From positions 840,501 through 904,500 of the forward strand of contig JADJJZ010000003.1 of assembly GCA_016706255.1 (NCBI GenBank): a DNA stretch of 64,000 bases. Reading direction: 5' to 3'. The DNA is from Bacteroidota bacterium (GTDB lineage: Bacteria > Bacteroidota > Bacteroidia > Chitinophagales > BACL12). Below the pieces are notes generated by a model that had not been told where the DNA came from, ran no database searches, and was given only the letters and a program-made list of their open reading frames with translations. Below, in pieces: positions 26,358-36,936 of this stretch (position 1 is the stretch's first letter; each line of letters begins with the position of its first letter). Made by a program: the position numbers and the translations under genes.

Positions 26358-27503
26358 TTAGAAAGCGATATTCAAATCCAGTCGGAACCGATTTGCTGTT
26401 TCAATTTCTGATTGTGGCGTATTGGCAACAATACCATTACATAAATAAGTTCTGGCAAGTAAATTAAATTTTTGTCCGAAAGCGTAACCTGCTCTTAATT
26501 CCATTCCTTCAAAATTGCTGCTTCGTGTTCCGGAAGCACCGGAATAACCCCAGCGCAGCCAGTCATCCTGAGCAAAATAATCTACTACACTATATTTTTC
26601 GATATGTGCGTAATAAACACCCAGCATAAAATCTTTTTTATCTTTTAACTGACCTAGTTCAGCGCCAACCACATAGCCGGTTGTTTGATCCTGATGATTA
26701 TTTGCGACAATTGTGGAATCGGTATAATCTTCTAAATTCAACATTACATCTGCGGTAACAGATATCGGTAATTTAGCTTTGTAAGTATATTTTAATGCAC
26801 TTACAAACATGGTATAATCTATTTTAAATGTTCCGGTACCGTCAGGTAAATTAGGTAAATCGTTAATACTGAAAATACCTGTTGCAACATTTAATTCCGA
26901 TTTGTTTTTTGCAACATTTACATGTAACTGAGCAGCTTTTAATGTAACATCAGTATCCAATGGTTTTCCTGTTGAGGAAATAAAAAAGAATCCGGCAGTA
27001 GGTTTGAAATGTGTTGTTTCACCAATTTTCCAGTCGTAACCTGCTGCAATACCTTCGGGTGTAACATCCTCATCCCAAAATAATTCGTTGTGATAATAAA
27101 ACGGATAAGTGTTTTTACCTGTTGATGCCCATAAACCTTTATAATTAAATTTGATGTAAGCTTTATCAAATGCGAGCCCAATTGGTGCAAATTCTCCGGG
27201 TGCGCCAAATGTAACGTGTGGTGATTGCTGATCGGTGGCACTTCCTGCACGTAGACGCATGCCAAATTCAACGTAATCGTTGTATTTATATGTTAAGCCA
27301 AAACGTGCACGTGTGCGCAAACGCAAACGATTATCGTTGGTGTCGCCGGCGGCTGTTATATTCATCCAGTCGTATTCTGCTCTGGTGCGCAGGTCGGCAT
27401 TAAATTTAATTTTATCCCAAAATGGATTCACAGGTGGTGTGGTTTGTGCAGACAAAGCTGCAGTTATTGTAAAAAATACAATAAGTATTAAAAATTTTTG
27501 CAT
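26358..27503 (-). CDS. Putative outer-membrane porin / beta-barrel protein
   Basis: An exported protein of 381 residues. The start at 27503 (MQKFLILIVFFTITAALSAQ) gives a normal signal peptide; the frame runs further upstream but those residues are basic and atypical. The mature part is rich in aromatic-ended amphipathic strands, for example FNADLRTRAEYDWMN, LRLRTRARFGLTYKYNDYVEFGMRLRAGS, DKAYIKFNYKGLWASTGKN and a final FRLDLNIAF ending in Phe, as expected for BAM-assembled barrels. The Arg-rich opening strands resemble alginate-export/OprD-like porins. It lies 34 bp downstream of the secreted protein gene 27538-28842 and has its own terminator. The substrate is unknown. Confidence 0.75.
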   Translation of the reverse strand: MQKFLILIVFFTITAALSAQTTPPVNPFWDKIKFNADLRTRAEYDWMNITAAGDTNDNRLRLRTRARFGLTYKYNDYVEFGMRLRAGSATDQQSPHVTFGAPGEFAPIGLAFDKAYIKFNYKGLWASTGKNTYPFYYHNELFWDEDVTPEGIAAGYDWKIGETTHFKPTAGFFFISSTGKPLDTDVTLKAAQLHVNVAKNKSELNVATGIFSINDLPNLPDGTGTFKIDYTMFVSALKYTYKAKLPISVTADVMLNLEDYTDSTIVANNHQDQTTGYVVGAELGQLKDKKDFMLGVYYAHIEKYSVVDYFAQDDWLRWGYSGASGTRSSNFEGMELRAGYAFGQKFNLLARTYLCNGIVANTPQSEIETANRFRLDLNIAF

Positions 27504-27537
27504 AAAGTTTTTTTTGAAGCGTGTGAATGAATGGTAA

Positions 27538-28842
27538 TTATTGTGGAAGTTCAATTACATAATGGCCAACAAATGCGTGGCGTTCAAATGATAATAATAA
27601 AATGTGCACCCGGTTTGGATTTCCTTCTTCCCTAAATAAAAGCGGACCATCAGTGCCGACAGTATGACTGTCGAGCCATAATCCATTGCCGTCTAAGAGT
27701 AATCCGTAATAAGGATTTTCGAGTGATGAATTACTGATAATATCAGCGTATGCATTATAAAAAGAATGATTGCCAATTCCCATTGAACGTTGAAAACCGT
27801 TGTGCATATTTTCAGGTAGTAGTACCGGAATTTTATCCGGATTTATTCCGCCAATTACATATTGAACAGGATTGCCATTGTAATTAAAAATTAATTTAAT
27901 TTCAATTGTTTTTGATTTTGCCGAATTCGTTGATGTTGTGGTTGAATAAATTACTTTCGATAAATCTTTAAGCATACTCAACTGTGTGGCGCGCGGTTGG
28001 GTTTTAGTATACATACCCGGCGCTGCGAAGGTTGCAAATTTTGTGGTATCGTTTAAAAAATTATTGATGCTGCTATAATTTACCGGATAAATAATATTTT
28101 TTGCTTTTGTCTGCCGTTCACCTTTTAATGGATACAGTTCGTTGTTGAGGTTTTTAAATGGCAATTCGTTTGATGCTTCTACTTTACGTAAAACACCAAG
28201 GTCAACATATTCATTACTGCGGGTGCCATAATTTTTTAACATTTCATTATACGCAGTTATTTCTATGCCATTGCGCGATTTGAATAATTGATTATATAAT
28301 TCATCGGGAAAGGTAAACCAGCATTGAAAATATAATACCTCTTTATCGTTTTCTTTGGTGAAGAAAATAATTTCCCACGCACCTTTACCTAAACAATTAT
28401 TTGCAATATCAACACGGGTTACAATTTTATCTTCATCACCGGCGCCGTTTGTGGTAAACTGCTGGTTATTAAATTTCACCTGTATACGATTCCATTCCTG
28501 ATTTAATAAAGCCAGATAAGTGAGGTAATCGTTGCCTTTCACATAAAATGGCACAGATGGCATCATTTCTTCTAAATTGATATCTTTTAATCCGATGCTG
28601 TCGCTTTTTGCATTGCCCGGTGTAATTACAATATCAAATTTCCCTGTTGAGCTGGGAGTAAAAATAATTTCGTTGTGACTGTAAATGCCTGCCTGTGCGC
28701 TTCTGAATCCGATACTGTTGTTATCGGGATATTGTTCATCGGTCATGCGCATAATTGATGCACGTACCGATTTATCTGATGATTGTGCGGACAAAAAAAG
28801 CCCGATACTCATTACTGAGCATAATAAAATAATTTTTTTCAT
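27538..28842 (-). CDS. Hypothetical secreted protein
   Basis: A protein of 434 residues from the Met at 28842 (MKKIILLCSVMSIGLFLSAQ), which gives a clear signal peptide; upstream in-frame codons add 25 doubtful residues. I do not recognise the family. The mature part looks like a beta-rich periplasmic or surface protein: IIFTPSSTGKFDIVITPGN, WEIIFFTKENDKEVLYFQCW and HILLLSFERHAFVGHYVIEL. No sorting domain, lipobox or catalytic motif is visible. It is followed after 34 bp by the porin-like gene on the same strand, which suggests a two-gene unit with a shared envelope role. Confidence 0.65.
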   Translation of the reverse strand: MKKIILLCSVMSIGLFLSAQSSDKSVRASIMRMTDEQYPDNNSIGFRSAQAGIYSHNEIIFTPSSTGKFDIVITPGNAKSDSIGLKDINLEEMMPSVPFYVKGNDYLTYLALLNQEWNRIQVKFNNQQFTTNGAGDEDKIVTRVDIANNCLGKGAWEIIFFTKENDKEVLYFQCWFTFPDELYNQLFKSRNGIEITAYNEMLKNYGTRSNEYVDLGVLRKVEASNELPFKNLNNELYPLKGERQTKAKNIIYPVNYSSINNFLNDTTKFATFAAPGMYTKTQPRATQLSMLKDLSKVIYSTTTSTNSAKSKTIEIKLIFNYNGNPVQYVIGGINPDKIPVLLPENMHNGFQRSMGIGNHSFYNAYADIISNSSLENPYYGLLLDGNGLWLDSHTVGTDGPLLFREEGNPNRVHILLLSFERHAFVGHYVIELPQ

Positions 28843-29005
28843 TTTGTTTGCCTGTTTGAGCAGCAAAAATAGACCTATGCAAGTGAGCAACTGGTAATTT
28901 TTTGTTAATGACTTCAAACGTTGTTTAAATGTTTCAGCGCATAAAATTCCAACAACAGCTGTTAAGTAGTTGAAAATGATGTAATTAGCAGAAAAAATAA
29001 AAATA

Positions 29006-29770
29006 TTACATACGTTGGCGCATCACTTCATATAATAACATACCTGCTGCAACGGAAACATTATAGGAGTCGAAATTATTTTGCAGTGGAATTTTCACGG
29101 TAGTGGTTAAATATTTTCGTGACAATGCGCTTATACCTTCATCTTCTGCACCCATAATTATTGCGGTGGGAACAGTAAGGTCGGTATCGAAAACATATTT
29201 TGAAGCATTACCATCGGCACCAATTATCTGAATGCCGTTTAATTGGAGATATTTTAATACCAGTTCATAATTTTTTTCGCGACAAACCGGAATTTGTTGC
29301 AATGCACCGGCGCTGGTTTTAATGGCATCACTATTAACGGGCGCTGCGCTATGAGCGGGGATTACAATTGCGTGTACACCGCTTGCCCAGGCTGTTCTGG
29401 CAATAGCACCAAAATTTCGAACATCGGTAATGCCATCTAGAATTAAAATCAATGGTGTTTCGCCGCGTTCGATAACAAAAGGAATAATATCATCAATTTT
29501 TTGAAAACTGATGGCAGCAGTAAAGGCAATCACCCCCTGGTGATTGCCTCCTGTTAATGCATTTAATTTTTCGATTGGCACATATTGCAGCGGTATTGCT
29601 TTTTCTGCTGCTTTTTGTTTTATGAGCGGAACGATATCGCCCTGTGCCGAATTTTGTAGTAGAATTTTATCTACTGTTTTATCGCTATTCAGTAATTCAG
29701 CAACCGGTTGTCTGCCGAATACCAGATTATCAAATTTTTTCCGTTGTCGTTTATTTTCTGCCTCTCTCAT
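29006..29770 (-). CDS. rlmB: 23S rRNA (guanosine-2'-O)-methyltransferase RlmB (SpoU family)
   Basis: Cytoplasmic SPOUT-class methyltransferase, 254 residues, expected to methylate the ribose of G2251 in 23S rRNA. The N-terminal substrate-binding domain is present (VFGRQPVAELLN, then KLNALTGGNHQGVIAF). SPOUT motif 1 is LDGITDVRNFGAIARTAWA with its Asn and Arg, motif 2 is IIMGAEDEGIS and motif 3 is VKIPLQNNFDSYNVSVAAGM, where the knot and SAM site lie. Its start overlaps the 3-prime end of the upstream DUF2723 gene by 20 bp, so expression is probably coupled. The first 14 residues are basic and could be an unneeded extension, but no later Met is available near the conserved start. Confidence 0.92.
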   Translation of the reverse strand: MREAENKRQRKKFDNLVFGRQPVAELLNSDKTVDKILLQNSAQGDIVPLIKQKAAEKAIPLQYVPIEKLNALTGGNHQGVIAFTAAISFQKIDDIIPFVIERGETPLILILDGITDVRNFGAIARTAWASGVHAIVIPAHSAAPVNSDAIKTSAGALQQIPVCREKNYELVLKYLQLNGIQIIGADGNASKYVFDTDLTVPTAIIMGAEDEGISALSRKYLTTTVKIPLQNNFDSYNVSVAAGMLLYEVMRQRM

Positions 29771-32700
29771 TCGGTGCTAATATGCCGTATTTCATACGTA
29801 ACGTTTCCCATTCCTTATCCAGTGCCTGTGAAAAATCAGCATCACCTGCTTTGCGCGATAAATCAATAGTATAATAAACCCATGTTTCTGAACGCAATTT
29901 ATCATCTTCAAACATTGAAGCTGTTAATGTACTTTGTTGGGTCATTTTGTAATAATATTCTAATTCACTCATTACGCGGTCTTTCATCGATTTTACGATG
30001 TCCATCGCTTTTTCATTTTCACCTAAGCGCTGATAAACCTGAGCAACATTAATCATATTAAAATCGTAAGGAATACTGGAAGCCGGAAATAACTGATCCA
30101 TTAAACTTAAAACGGTCAGCATTTTTTCTTTTTTCTCAGCACTTTCTTTCATCAGTTGCTGACCAACTTCATCATATTCTAAATTCACGGTATCGGTCAT
30201 CATTTGACGTGCCTGTGCTTCAAGGTATTGACGTTCTTCATCCAGGCTTTTTACTAACTCAAAATAATTCATATATTTTGCTGTTAATATAGAACCCATT
30301 CCGCTTGGGTCAACATACATTTTACCACCACGTTCAACACCACCGTAAGTAAATTTATCTTTTTGATTTACCAGTAAATCGTATTGAATATCGGTGTTCA
30401 TTTGTTTGCGATAACCATCCATTACCGATTTATCATTTTCCATTTCAACCGGCATCAGCTGATAAACCATGTTGCGCTGCATGAGGTATTTTTCCATACC
30501 TAAGTGTGATTCACCTGTTACGCTGATGGCAAAACAAATTGGACGAGTATTGATATTATTTGCAACAATATCTAACGTCATCAAATCATTTTTTAATAAT
30601 GTTCCACGTTTTAAATCGAAGGTGAGTTCTTTTTTCATCGCTTCCACCATTGATTCAGGAACAATATTATTTTTTTTCATTGCATCGGCATCAATGGTAA
30701 TTTTAAATTTCTTAGTAGGCACATAATTAAAATAATCATCTAACCCTTCACTGTAAATCTGGAATTTAGGATCGTCCTGACCAATAAATTTAATTACCTC
30801 ACTCAATTCCATGGTTTGGTTTTTAAATTTACTCTTGTCATTATCTACAATCTGATTACGTTTATCACCAATAATTTTATCTGATGATAACGTAAGCGGA
30901 ATTGCTTTTGAATCGTTTGTGGCATGACGCAACTGATTAATATACCAATCTACACCCAATAAACTTAAATTCACAATACGAATATCCGTTCTAATTCCTT
31001 CCACTTCCTGTGCATACCATAGCGGATAAGTATCATTATCGCCTTGTGTAAATAGAATTGCATTTGGCGGACAGGACTCCAAATAATTTCTTGCAATATC
31101 ACGTGCAAAAGTGCGGTCTGAACGATTGTGATCATCCCAACCTTGTTGTGCCATAAGCAGCGGTGCAGGTAAACATAAAATAAATGCTATTGCCGCAACA
31201 GCCATTTCTTTTTTCATGATATTATTAATCAGATATGCAATACCACCCATGAGCAACATCACTGCCAAAGCATAAATGCTAATCATTATAAACATGGTAA
31301 ATGAATACATGGTTAATCCTAAAAAGAACATAGCAAGCAAAATTATTCCTGCATACAATAAATATTCCTGAATCGTTTTTGTTTTAAAGTTTTTCGCTAA
31401 ATCAATTATTGCACCGATACCAAAACCAATCCATATTGCAAATGCAAAAAATGCACCTACCTGCGCATAATCACGTTCACGTGGTTCGGTTGGTGGCTGG
31501 TTCATGTTGATGATGTTCATGATACCCATAAATAAAAACAGGGTTAACACGACAGCAAATCCGCGTTTATCTTTTCGCAATTGATAAGCCATACCCATGA
31601 TACCGATAATAAATGGCAACATGTAATAAGTATTATGCGTAACTAAATCTTTTAATGAAGCAGGAACATCAACTAATTGCTCATTTTTAGTTTTATCGAT
31701 AGCTTCAATCCCGGTAATCCAGTTACCATCTTTATAACCATCATAAAAATTACCTTGTGTATCGTTTTGTCGACCGGAAAAATTCCACATGAAATAACGC
31801 CAAAACATATGACCAAACTGGTAATTAAATAAAAATCCTAAGTTATCTCCATACGAAGGAACATAGGTTTCTTCATTTTGCGGATCAACACCAACATAAT
31901 CATAATATAATCCGGCATGGCGATCTTCAAGTGAACCCATACGTGGAAATAAAACCTGCTTATTACGTTCTTTGAGTAATAATGCTTTATCATTTACATT
32001 CGGTCCTGAAAGATATTCGGAAGGAATTTTATATACAGGTTCAAATTCATGAGAAACAACCTGGTAACCATCTTTTCCTTCAACTACACCATATTTTGCT
32101 TTTCCTTTTTTATAATCTACCGGTTGCGCTGTCCAGTAAGGGCCATAAAATAATGCGCGACTTCCGTATTGTTCACGTTTTAGGTAAGATAAAAATGAGT
32201 GCACATCATTAATTCCGTTCATATTAATAACGGGTTCAGCTTTTGCACGGATTAACACCATGGCATAAGAAGTTAAACCAATTATTAACATGCTGAACGA
32301 CATCATCACAATATATAATGCACGTTTTCCTTTTTGAATAGCATAACGAACGGTATAAATAATACCACCAATTACGAGCAATGAAAAGAATATAATTCCG
32401 GTGCCATAAGGTAAATTCATTCCGTTTACAAATACACGGTCAAAACCTGCTGCAATGGCAATAAATTTATCGAGGATACCATATAATACAAATGCAACTA
32501 AAGCTGTTCCGAGTAATAAAGTATAAATTAAACCTTTGCGGGTATAAGTATAATTTTTAAAATAATAGATTAAAGCAATCGCAGGAATAACGAGTAATGC
32601 CAATAAGTGCACACCGATACTTAATCCCATCATGAGCGCCATAAATAATATCCAGCGGTCTGAATTTGGATCATCAGCATGTGCTTCCCATTTTACGATA

Positions 32701-33176
32701 GTCCAGAAAATTAATATGAAGAAAAATGTTGCTAACGCATATACTTCTGATTCAACTGCAGAAAACCAGATACTATCCATAAAAATAAAACAGCCTGCAC
32801 CAATAATTCCACCAAAAATGATGGTAGCGATTTGACTTCCGGTTGGTTCGTTGATACCTGCAACTGCTTTACGCATCATACGTGTTACAATCCAGAAAAC
32901 AAACAAAGCACCGAATGCGGTGGACAGGGCTGAGAAGAAGTTTGTCATTATCGGGACCTGTTCGGGTCCGGAGGCAAACAGTGTGAAAATACGACCTACC
33001 ATTAAAAAGATCGGTGCTCCCGGTGGATGCACTACTTGTAATTTGTATGTGGCTGCAATAAACTCACCGCAATCCCAGAAACTGGCGGTTGCTTCCATGG
33101 TGGAGGTGTATACTACCAGGGCAATCGCGAAAATAATCCAACCTGTTATGTTGTTGATCCTACTGAAACTCTTCAT
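29751..33176 (-). CDS. DUF2723 family membrane protein (PMT-like GT-C)
   Basis: A polytopic inner-membrane protein of about 1141 residues from the Met at 33176 (MKSFSRINNITGWIIF); the frame continues upstream but that leader is not membrane-like. The DUF2723 hallmark near the N-terminus is VYTSTMEATASFWDCGEF, followed by KLQVVHPPGAPIFLMVGR, with the Asp/Glu pair placed like the catalytic acidic residue of protein O-mannosyltransferases. Some dozen transmembrane helices extend to about residue 670, then a soluble C-terminal domain of about 450 residues with WYAQEVEGIRTDIRIVNLSL and a TPR-like end (VYQRLGENEKAMDIVKSM). DUF2723 proteins are thought to glycosylate exported proteins in Bacteroidota; that activity is inferred. 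Translationally coupled to rlmB. Confidence 0.9.
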   Translation of the reverse strand: MKSFSRINNITGWIIFAIALVVYTSTMEATASFWDCGEFIAATYKLQVVHPPGAPIFLMVGRIFTLFASGPEQVPIMTNFFSALSTAFGALFVFWIVTRMMRKAVAGINEPTGSQIATIIFGGIIGAGCFIFMDSIWFSAVESEVYALATFFFILIFWTIVKWEAHADDPNSDRWILFMALMMGLSIGVHLLALLVIPAIALIYYFKNYTYTRKGLIYTLLLGTALVAFVLYGILDKFIAIAAGFDRVFVNGMNLPYGTGIIFFSLLVIGGIIYTVRYAIQKGKRALYIVMMSFSMLIIGLTSYAMVLIRAKAEPVINMNGINDVHSFLSYLKREQYGSRALFYGPYWTAQPVDYKKGKAKYGVVEGKDGYQVVSHEFEPVYKIPSEYLSGPNVNDKALLLKERNKQVLFPRMGSLEDRHAGLYYDYVGVDPQNEETYVPSYGDNLGFLFNYQFGHMFWRYFMWNFSGRQNDTQGNFYDGYKDGNWITGIEAIDKTKNEQLVDVPASLKDLVTHNTYYMLPFIIGIMGMAYQLRKDKRGFAVVLTLFLFMGIMNIINMNQPPTEPRERDYAQVGAFFAFAIWIGFGIGAIIDLAKNFKTKTIQEYLLYAGIILLAMFFLGLTMYSFTMFIMISIYALAVMLLMGGIAYLINNIMKKEMAVAAIAFILCLPAPLLMAQQGWDDHNRSDRTFARDIARNYLESCPPNAILFTQGDNDTYPLWYAQEVEGIRTDIRIVNLSLLGVDWYINQLRHATNDSKAIPLTLSSDKIIGDKRNQIVDNDKSKFKNQTMELSEVIKFIGQDDPKFQIYSEGLDDYFNYVPTKKFKITIDADAMKKNNIVPESMVEAMKKELTFDLKRGTLLKNDLMTLDIVANNINTRPICFAISVTGESHLGMEKYLMQRNMVYQLMPVEMENDKSVMDGYRKQMNTDIQYDLLVNQKDKFTYGGVERGGKMYVDPSGMGSILTAKYMNYFELVKSLDEERQYLEAQARQMMTDTVNLEYDEVGQQLMKESAEKKEKMLTVLSLMDQLFPASSIPYDFNMINVAQVYQRLGENEKAMDIVKSMKDRVMSELEYYYKMTQQSTLTASMFEDDKLRSETWVYYTIDLSRKAGDADFSQALDKEWETLRMKYGILAPNERGRK

Positions 33177-33324
33177 TCCTTTTATATTAAGTGGCGTAAA
33201 GATAAATAATTGGAATCGAAGGAATTTCAGTAGTTGTGTTATTATTTGTGAAATCTTAAGCAAGCATGATACAGGTCGGCACTTATTAGCTAAAAAATGA
33301 GTAGGTTAGCCTTTCTAAATCGCT

Positions 33325-35010
33325 ATGGGACTAAACGTTTGGTTGATTTTTGGGGGTGTGGGCATTTTCCTGTTTGGCATACTGATGCTGGAGCAGGCGC
33401 TTCAAAATTTAATGAGTCGCCGTTTCAAGCTGTTTTTGAAGAAGCAGACGGGCAATACTTTTCGGGCGATTTTTAGTGGAACCCTTATTACTGCTGTGTT
33501 ACAGAGCAGTTCAGTGGTTAATTTTATGGTGCTGGCCTTTGTCAGTTCAGGGGTAATAACACTGCGTAATGCCCTGGCTGTGATTATGGGCACAAACCTT
33601 GGAACTACCCTAAACAGCTGGATAGTGGCTACACTGGGCTTTAAAGTGGATATAGCGGCTTTTGCCTATCCGGTTGCCGGTTTGGCGGGGATGTTCCTCT
33701 TCATTTTTAAGCATAAGAACCGCCTGGAGCCACTTTTTAAGTTTTTGATGGGATTTAGTTTTCTATTTATCGGACTGGAGCTAATGAAGGAATCAGCCGA
33801 GTCGGAAGCGATTCAGCAGGTATTTAGCCGTTTTCAGGACAGCGGGGCATGGGTTTTCCTGTTGCTAGGCTTTGTTGCTACCACCATAACCCAAAGCAGC
33901 GCGGCAACCGTGGCTATTACGCTGAGTTTCCTGAATCAGCAGTTGATTGGATTTGAATCTGCCATGGCTGTCGTAATCGGCTCCGAAGTGGGCACTTCCG
34001 TAAAATTGTTATTAGGAGCATTAGATGGGGTTGCAGTTAAGCAAAGAGTGTCGGTGGGTAATTTTCTATACAATGTGGTAACTACCATAGTAGCATTTAT
34101 TTTATTGCGGCCAACAGCGGTGTTGATTCAGGATGTTTTGGGCATATCAAATCCATTAACCGGACTGGCGACATTTCAAACGCTGATGAATTTTGGGAGT
34201 ATACTGTTGTTTTTACCGTTCCTGAATGTTTTTAGTAAGTGGTTGGAAAAACGATTTAGGCATGAGGATAGAAAACTCACTATGTTTATTCAGCCACATC
34301 AGCCTGTTATAGTGGCAACGGCATTCGAATTATTACGTTCGGAAACCTGGTTTTTTATTAATCAGTGTAAAATTTTTACGGCGCATCAGTTTAGGGTAGA
34401 GGAACAAACACTGCATATCCCGGAAGTTTTTTTGCAACACCATCAACAACACGATTTAAATAGGAAATCGGTGGATGATTGGTATCATTTTTTGAAGGAA
34501 CACTATGGAGAAATTCAGACATTTTATATTCAGTTAAAAATGAAATCATTAGATGCAGACGAGGTGAAAGAAATTGACCAGTTAATGGCTGCATTGCGCA
34601 GTGGTATGCATGCAGTAAAATGTATTCATGATATTGACCATGATATAGCGGAATTAAAAAATTCTTCAAATGAAATTAAGTTTAATTTTTTGCAACACAT
34701 GAATACCCAGCAACAACTATTTTATAATAGTTTGTTTTTTGAAGATAAGCAGCAGACCGATGATGAAGCGATATTTAACAAATTGGTTGATTTATTAAAA
34801 GCTGTTCAACACACCTATAATGAACATCTGCAACATATTTACAGCATCTCATCTGAACATCAATTATCGGATATTGAAATTGCTACACTGATGAATTTTA
34901 ATCGGGAAATTTTCACCGGCAATAAATCACTTATCATGAGTTGGAAAAATTATCTGCTCAGTCCTGAACGCTCAGAAAAATTCAGTGATTTACCGACATA
35001 CCTCGCCTGA
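33325..35010 (+). CDS. Na/Pi cotransporter family protein with PhoU-like C-terminus
   Basis: A 561-residue inner-membrane transporter of the NptA/YjbB (Na+/phosphate symporter) family. Two inverted Na_Pi_cotrans repeats are visible, each with the QSSS/QSSA signature: TAVLQSSSVVNFMVLAFV with MGTNLGTT, and TITQSSAATVAITLSF with IGSEVGTS. About eight to nine transmembrane helices lie in residues 5-310. The C-terminal 230 residues are helical and PhoU-like, as in many members, and may regulate transport. It probably imports or exports phosphate with sodium. It is a single gene, divergent from the DUF2723 gene. The start at 33325 places a hydrophobic first helix directly at the N-terminus. Confidence 0.9.
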   Translation: MGLNVWLIFGGVGIFLFGILMLEQALQNLMSRRFKLFLKKQTGNTFRAIFSGTLITAVLQSSSVVNFMVLAFVSSGVITLRNALAVIMGTNLGTTLNSWIVATLGFKVDIAAFAYPVAGLAGMFLFIFKHKNRLEPLFKFLMGFSFLFIGLELMKESAESEAIQQVFSRFQDSGAWVFLLLGFVATTITQSSAATVAITLSFLNQQLIGFESAMAVVIGSEVGTSVKLLLGALDGVAVKQRVSVGNFLYNVVTTIVAFILLRPTAVLIQDVLGISNPLTGLATFQTLMNFGSILLFLPFLNVFSKWLEKRFRHEDRKLTMFIQPHQPVIVATAFELLRSETWFFINQCKIFTAHQFRVEEQTLHIPEVFLQHHQQHDLNRKSVDDWYHFLKEHYGEIQTFYIQLKMKSLDADEVKEIDQLMAALRSGMHAVKCIHDIDHDIAELKNSSNEIKFNFLQHMNTQQQLFYNSLFFEDKQQTDDEAIFNKLVDLLKAVQHTYNEHLQHIYSISSEHQLSDIEIATLMNFNREIFTGNKSLIMSWKNYLLSPERSEKFSDLPTYLA

Positions 35011-35071
35011 TAAAAATTAGCAACATTCGGCTAATTAAATCTACCCCCTAAAAAAATTAATTTATAATAAA

Positions 35072-36794
35072 TTAATGTGCTTCGGAAGCACCAATTTGAA
35101 CACCCTGTTTTTTTAATAATTTAGAAACTGCTAATGCAAACCAAGCTAAATATGCAAAACATAAAACGGTAACCCAATATGAAGGATGGATTCCGATTAT
35201 ATCTGCAAGTTTACCCTGAATTGGCGGAATAATACCACCACCTAAAATCATCATAATTAAAAATGCAGAACCCTGAGAAGGTATATTTTCCTAAACCTGC
35301 AATTGATAATGCAAAAATATTCGGCCACATTATACTGCAAAATAAACCACCGCTTAAGAATGCAAAAATGGCAATTGTTCCGGTAGATAAAATACCAATT
35401 AACATGGCAGTTACACCTAATGCAGCGAAAATAAATAATGTTCTTGCCGGTTTATCTTTTCCGTAAAAGAATGCGGCAATTTGAATAATTACGCAAACGA
35501 TATAAGCGTATAACGGCGTCATATCGTGACCTGCGAGTGTATTTACGCCAATAATTACTCCAAAAGCAATTATAGGAACTAAAATCATTAATAATTTTTT
35601 GCGCATGCCATAAACCGAAAATGCAGCAACGGAACCGGCCCATCGACCAATCATTAAACTGCCCCAGTACATCGAAATATAAGGCGCAATTTCAGAGGCT
35701 TGAAATCCGCCAAATGCATCCTGTTTTAATAATTCGGATAAATTACTTTGAATTGTTACTTCAACACCAACATAAGTGAATATACCAAGCATACCCAAAA
35801 CTAATTGAGGGTAGTGTAATGCGCCCCAGCCTTCCTGATTTTTTGATGCGCGTGATTTAGCAAATAATAAACCACCAACAATTACAACCAGCGCTCCTGA
35901 TAATAATAACATCCTTTTATTTTCAATAGGTGCATTTAATTCATGAATGGCTTCGGTTTGTGCGGCAATTGCTGCAGTATCCGTTGCTGGAATTTCTGCT
36001 AATGCAGTGCGCATATTTTCCACTTCCTGTGCATCACTTGTTTTATAACTACTGAATACAACGGTAAAAATTACAACTAACGCAAGTGTAATTCCAACTA
36101 ATGTGCGTAAAGCATGGTTTGCTTTTTCAACGTGCGCGTCAATTTTTCCATCAGGCACTTTTTTCGAAGTGAAAAACAATAATGCACAAATTACAAATAA
36201 AGCACCGATGCCGCAATATAATAATGTGATGGTATTTAATTCAAGTGAATTAACCATTTCGTCGGTATGTGAAACGGCGCCAAACAATGCTAAACCAACT
36301 ATAATTGGGCCAATGGTTGTACCAAATGAATTTACGGCGCCACCAAGTGTTATTCTGGTATTACCGGTTGCCGGATCACCCAAGGTTATTGAAAAAGGTT
36401 GTGCTGCAGTTTGTTGCAATGAAAATCCGAGGGCAACAATAAATAAGCTAAATAATATACCGCCAAATCCGCCGAAGTTAACGGCAACTATCATTGCCAG
36501 CGAACCTAAAAATGAAAATAATAATCCGTAAACAATACTGCGTTTATATCCCCAGGCAGAAACCAAATCGGACTGGCGGACAACGCTTAAAATAAATAAA
36601 GTGAGTGCACCTAAATAATATGCACCGTAAAAAGCAAAGTCGATTAACTGCGACTGAAACTGGTCGAGATGAAAATAATTTTTACAGAATGGAATAAAAA
36701 CCCCGTTACCGGAAGCGATGAACCCCCAGAAAAAGAAAACGGTTACCAGGGTAGAAAGGGCACTGTAATTGGTTTTAATTGTTGGTTGCGTCAT
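35072..36794 (-). pseudogene. Sugar MFS transporter (FucP/GluP-like), interrupted by a frameshift
   Basis: An inner-membrane major-facilitator sugar:proton symporter related to fucose permease and GluP. N-terminal features are FFFWGFIASGNGVFIPFCK, FGAYYLGAL-type helices and SLQQTAAQPFSITLGDP. The C-terminal half has YWGSLMIGRWAGS and IMWPNIFALSIAGLGKYT. There an extra base (AA at 35278-35279, where one A fits) shifts the frame, so the product would end after GKYTFSGF. The correct continuation, ILGGGIIPPIQGKLADIIG, is in the other frame down to 35072. The repaired product would be about 573 residues, well above the usual 400-450: the excess is a central insert (about residues 215-310) with two extra hydrophobic segments around an Ala/Glu-rich loop. 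The lesion may be a consensus error. Confidence 0.87.
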
Positions 36795-36880
36795 AATTTG
36801 CTGATTTACGGTTATGCCTGAAAGCTTATGCTATGCAAATAAGTGAATAATTTGGCATATCACCAAACGTATTGGGGGGT

Positions 36881-36905
36881 ACTTATTGAAAAAATTACAA
36901 TAAGT
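36881..36905. terminator. Terminator-like palindrome, copy 2 of a dispersed 25-mer
   Basis: ACTTATTG-(9 nt)-CAATAAGT with an AT-rich loop lies between the MFS start and the lipoprotein stop. It differs from the 16925-16949 copy at a single position. It is placed where the terminator of the 36937-37434 gene is expected. Confidence 0.6.
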
Positions 36906-36936
36906 AGGTAAAACCGGCTGCAGAACCTGTAAATGC

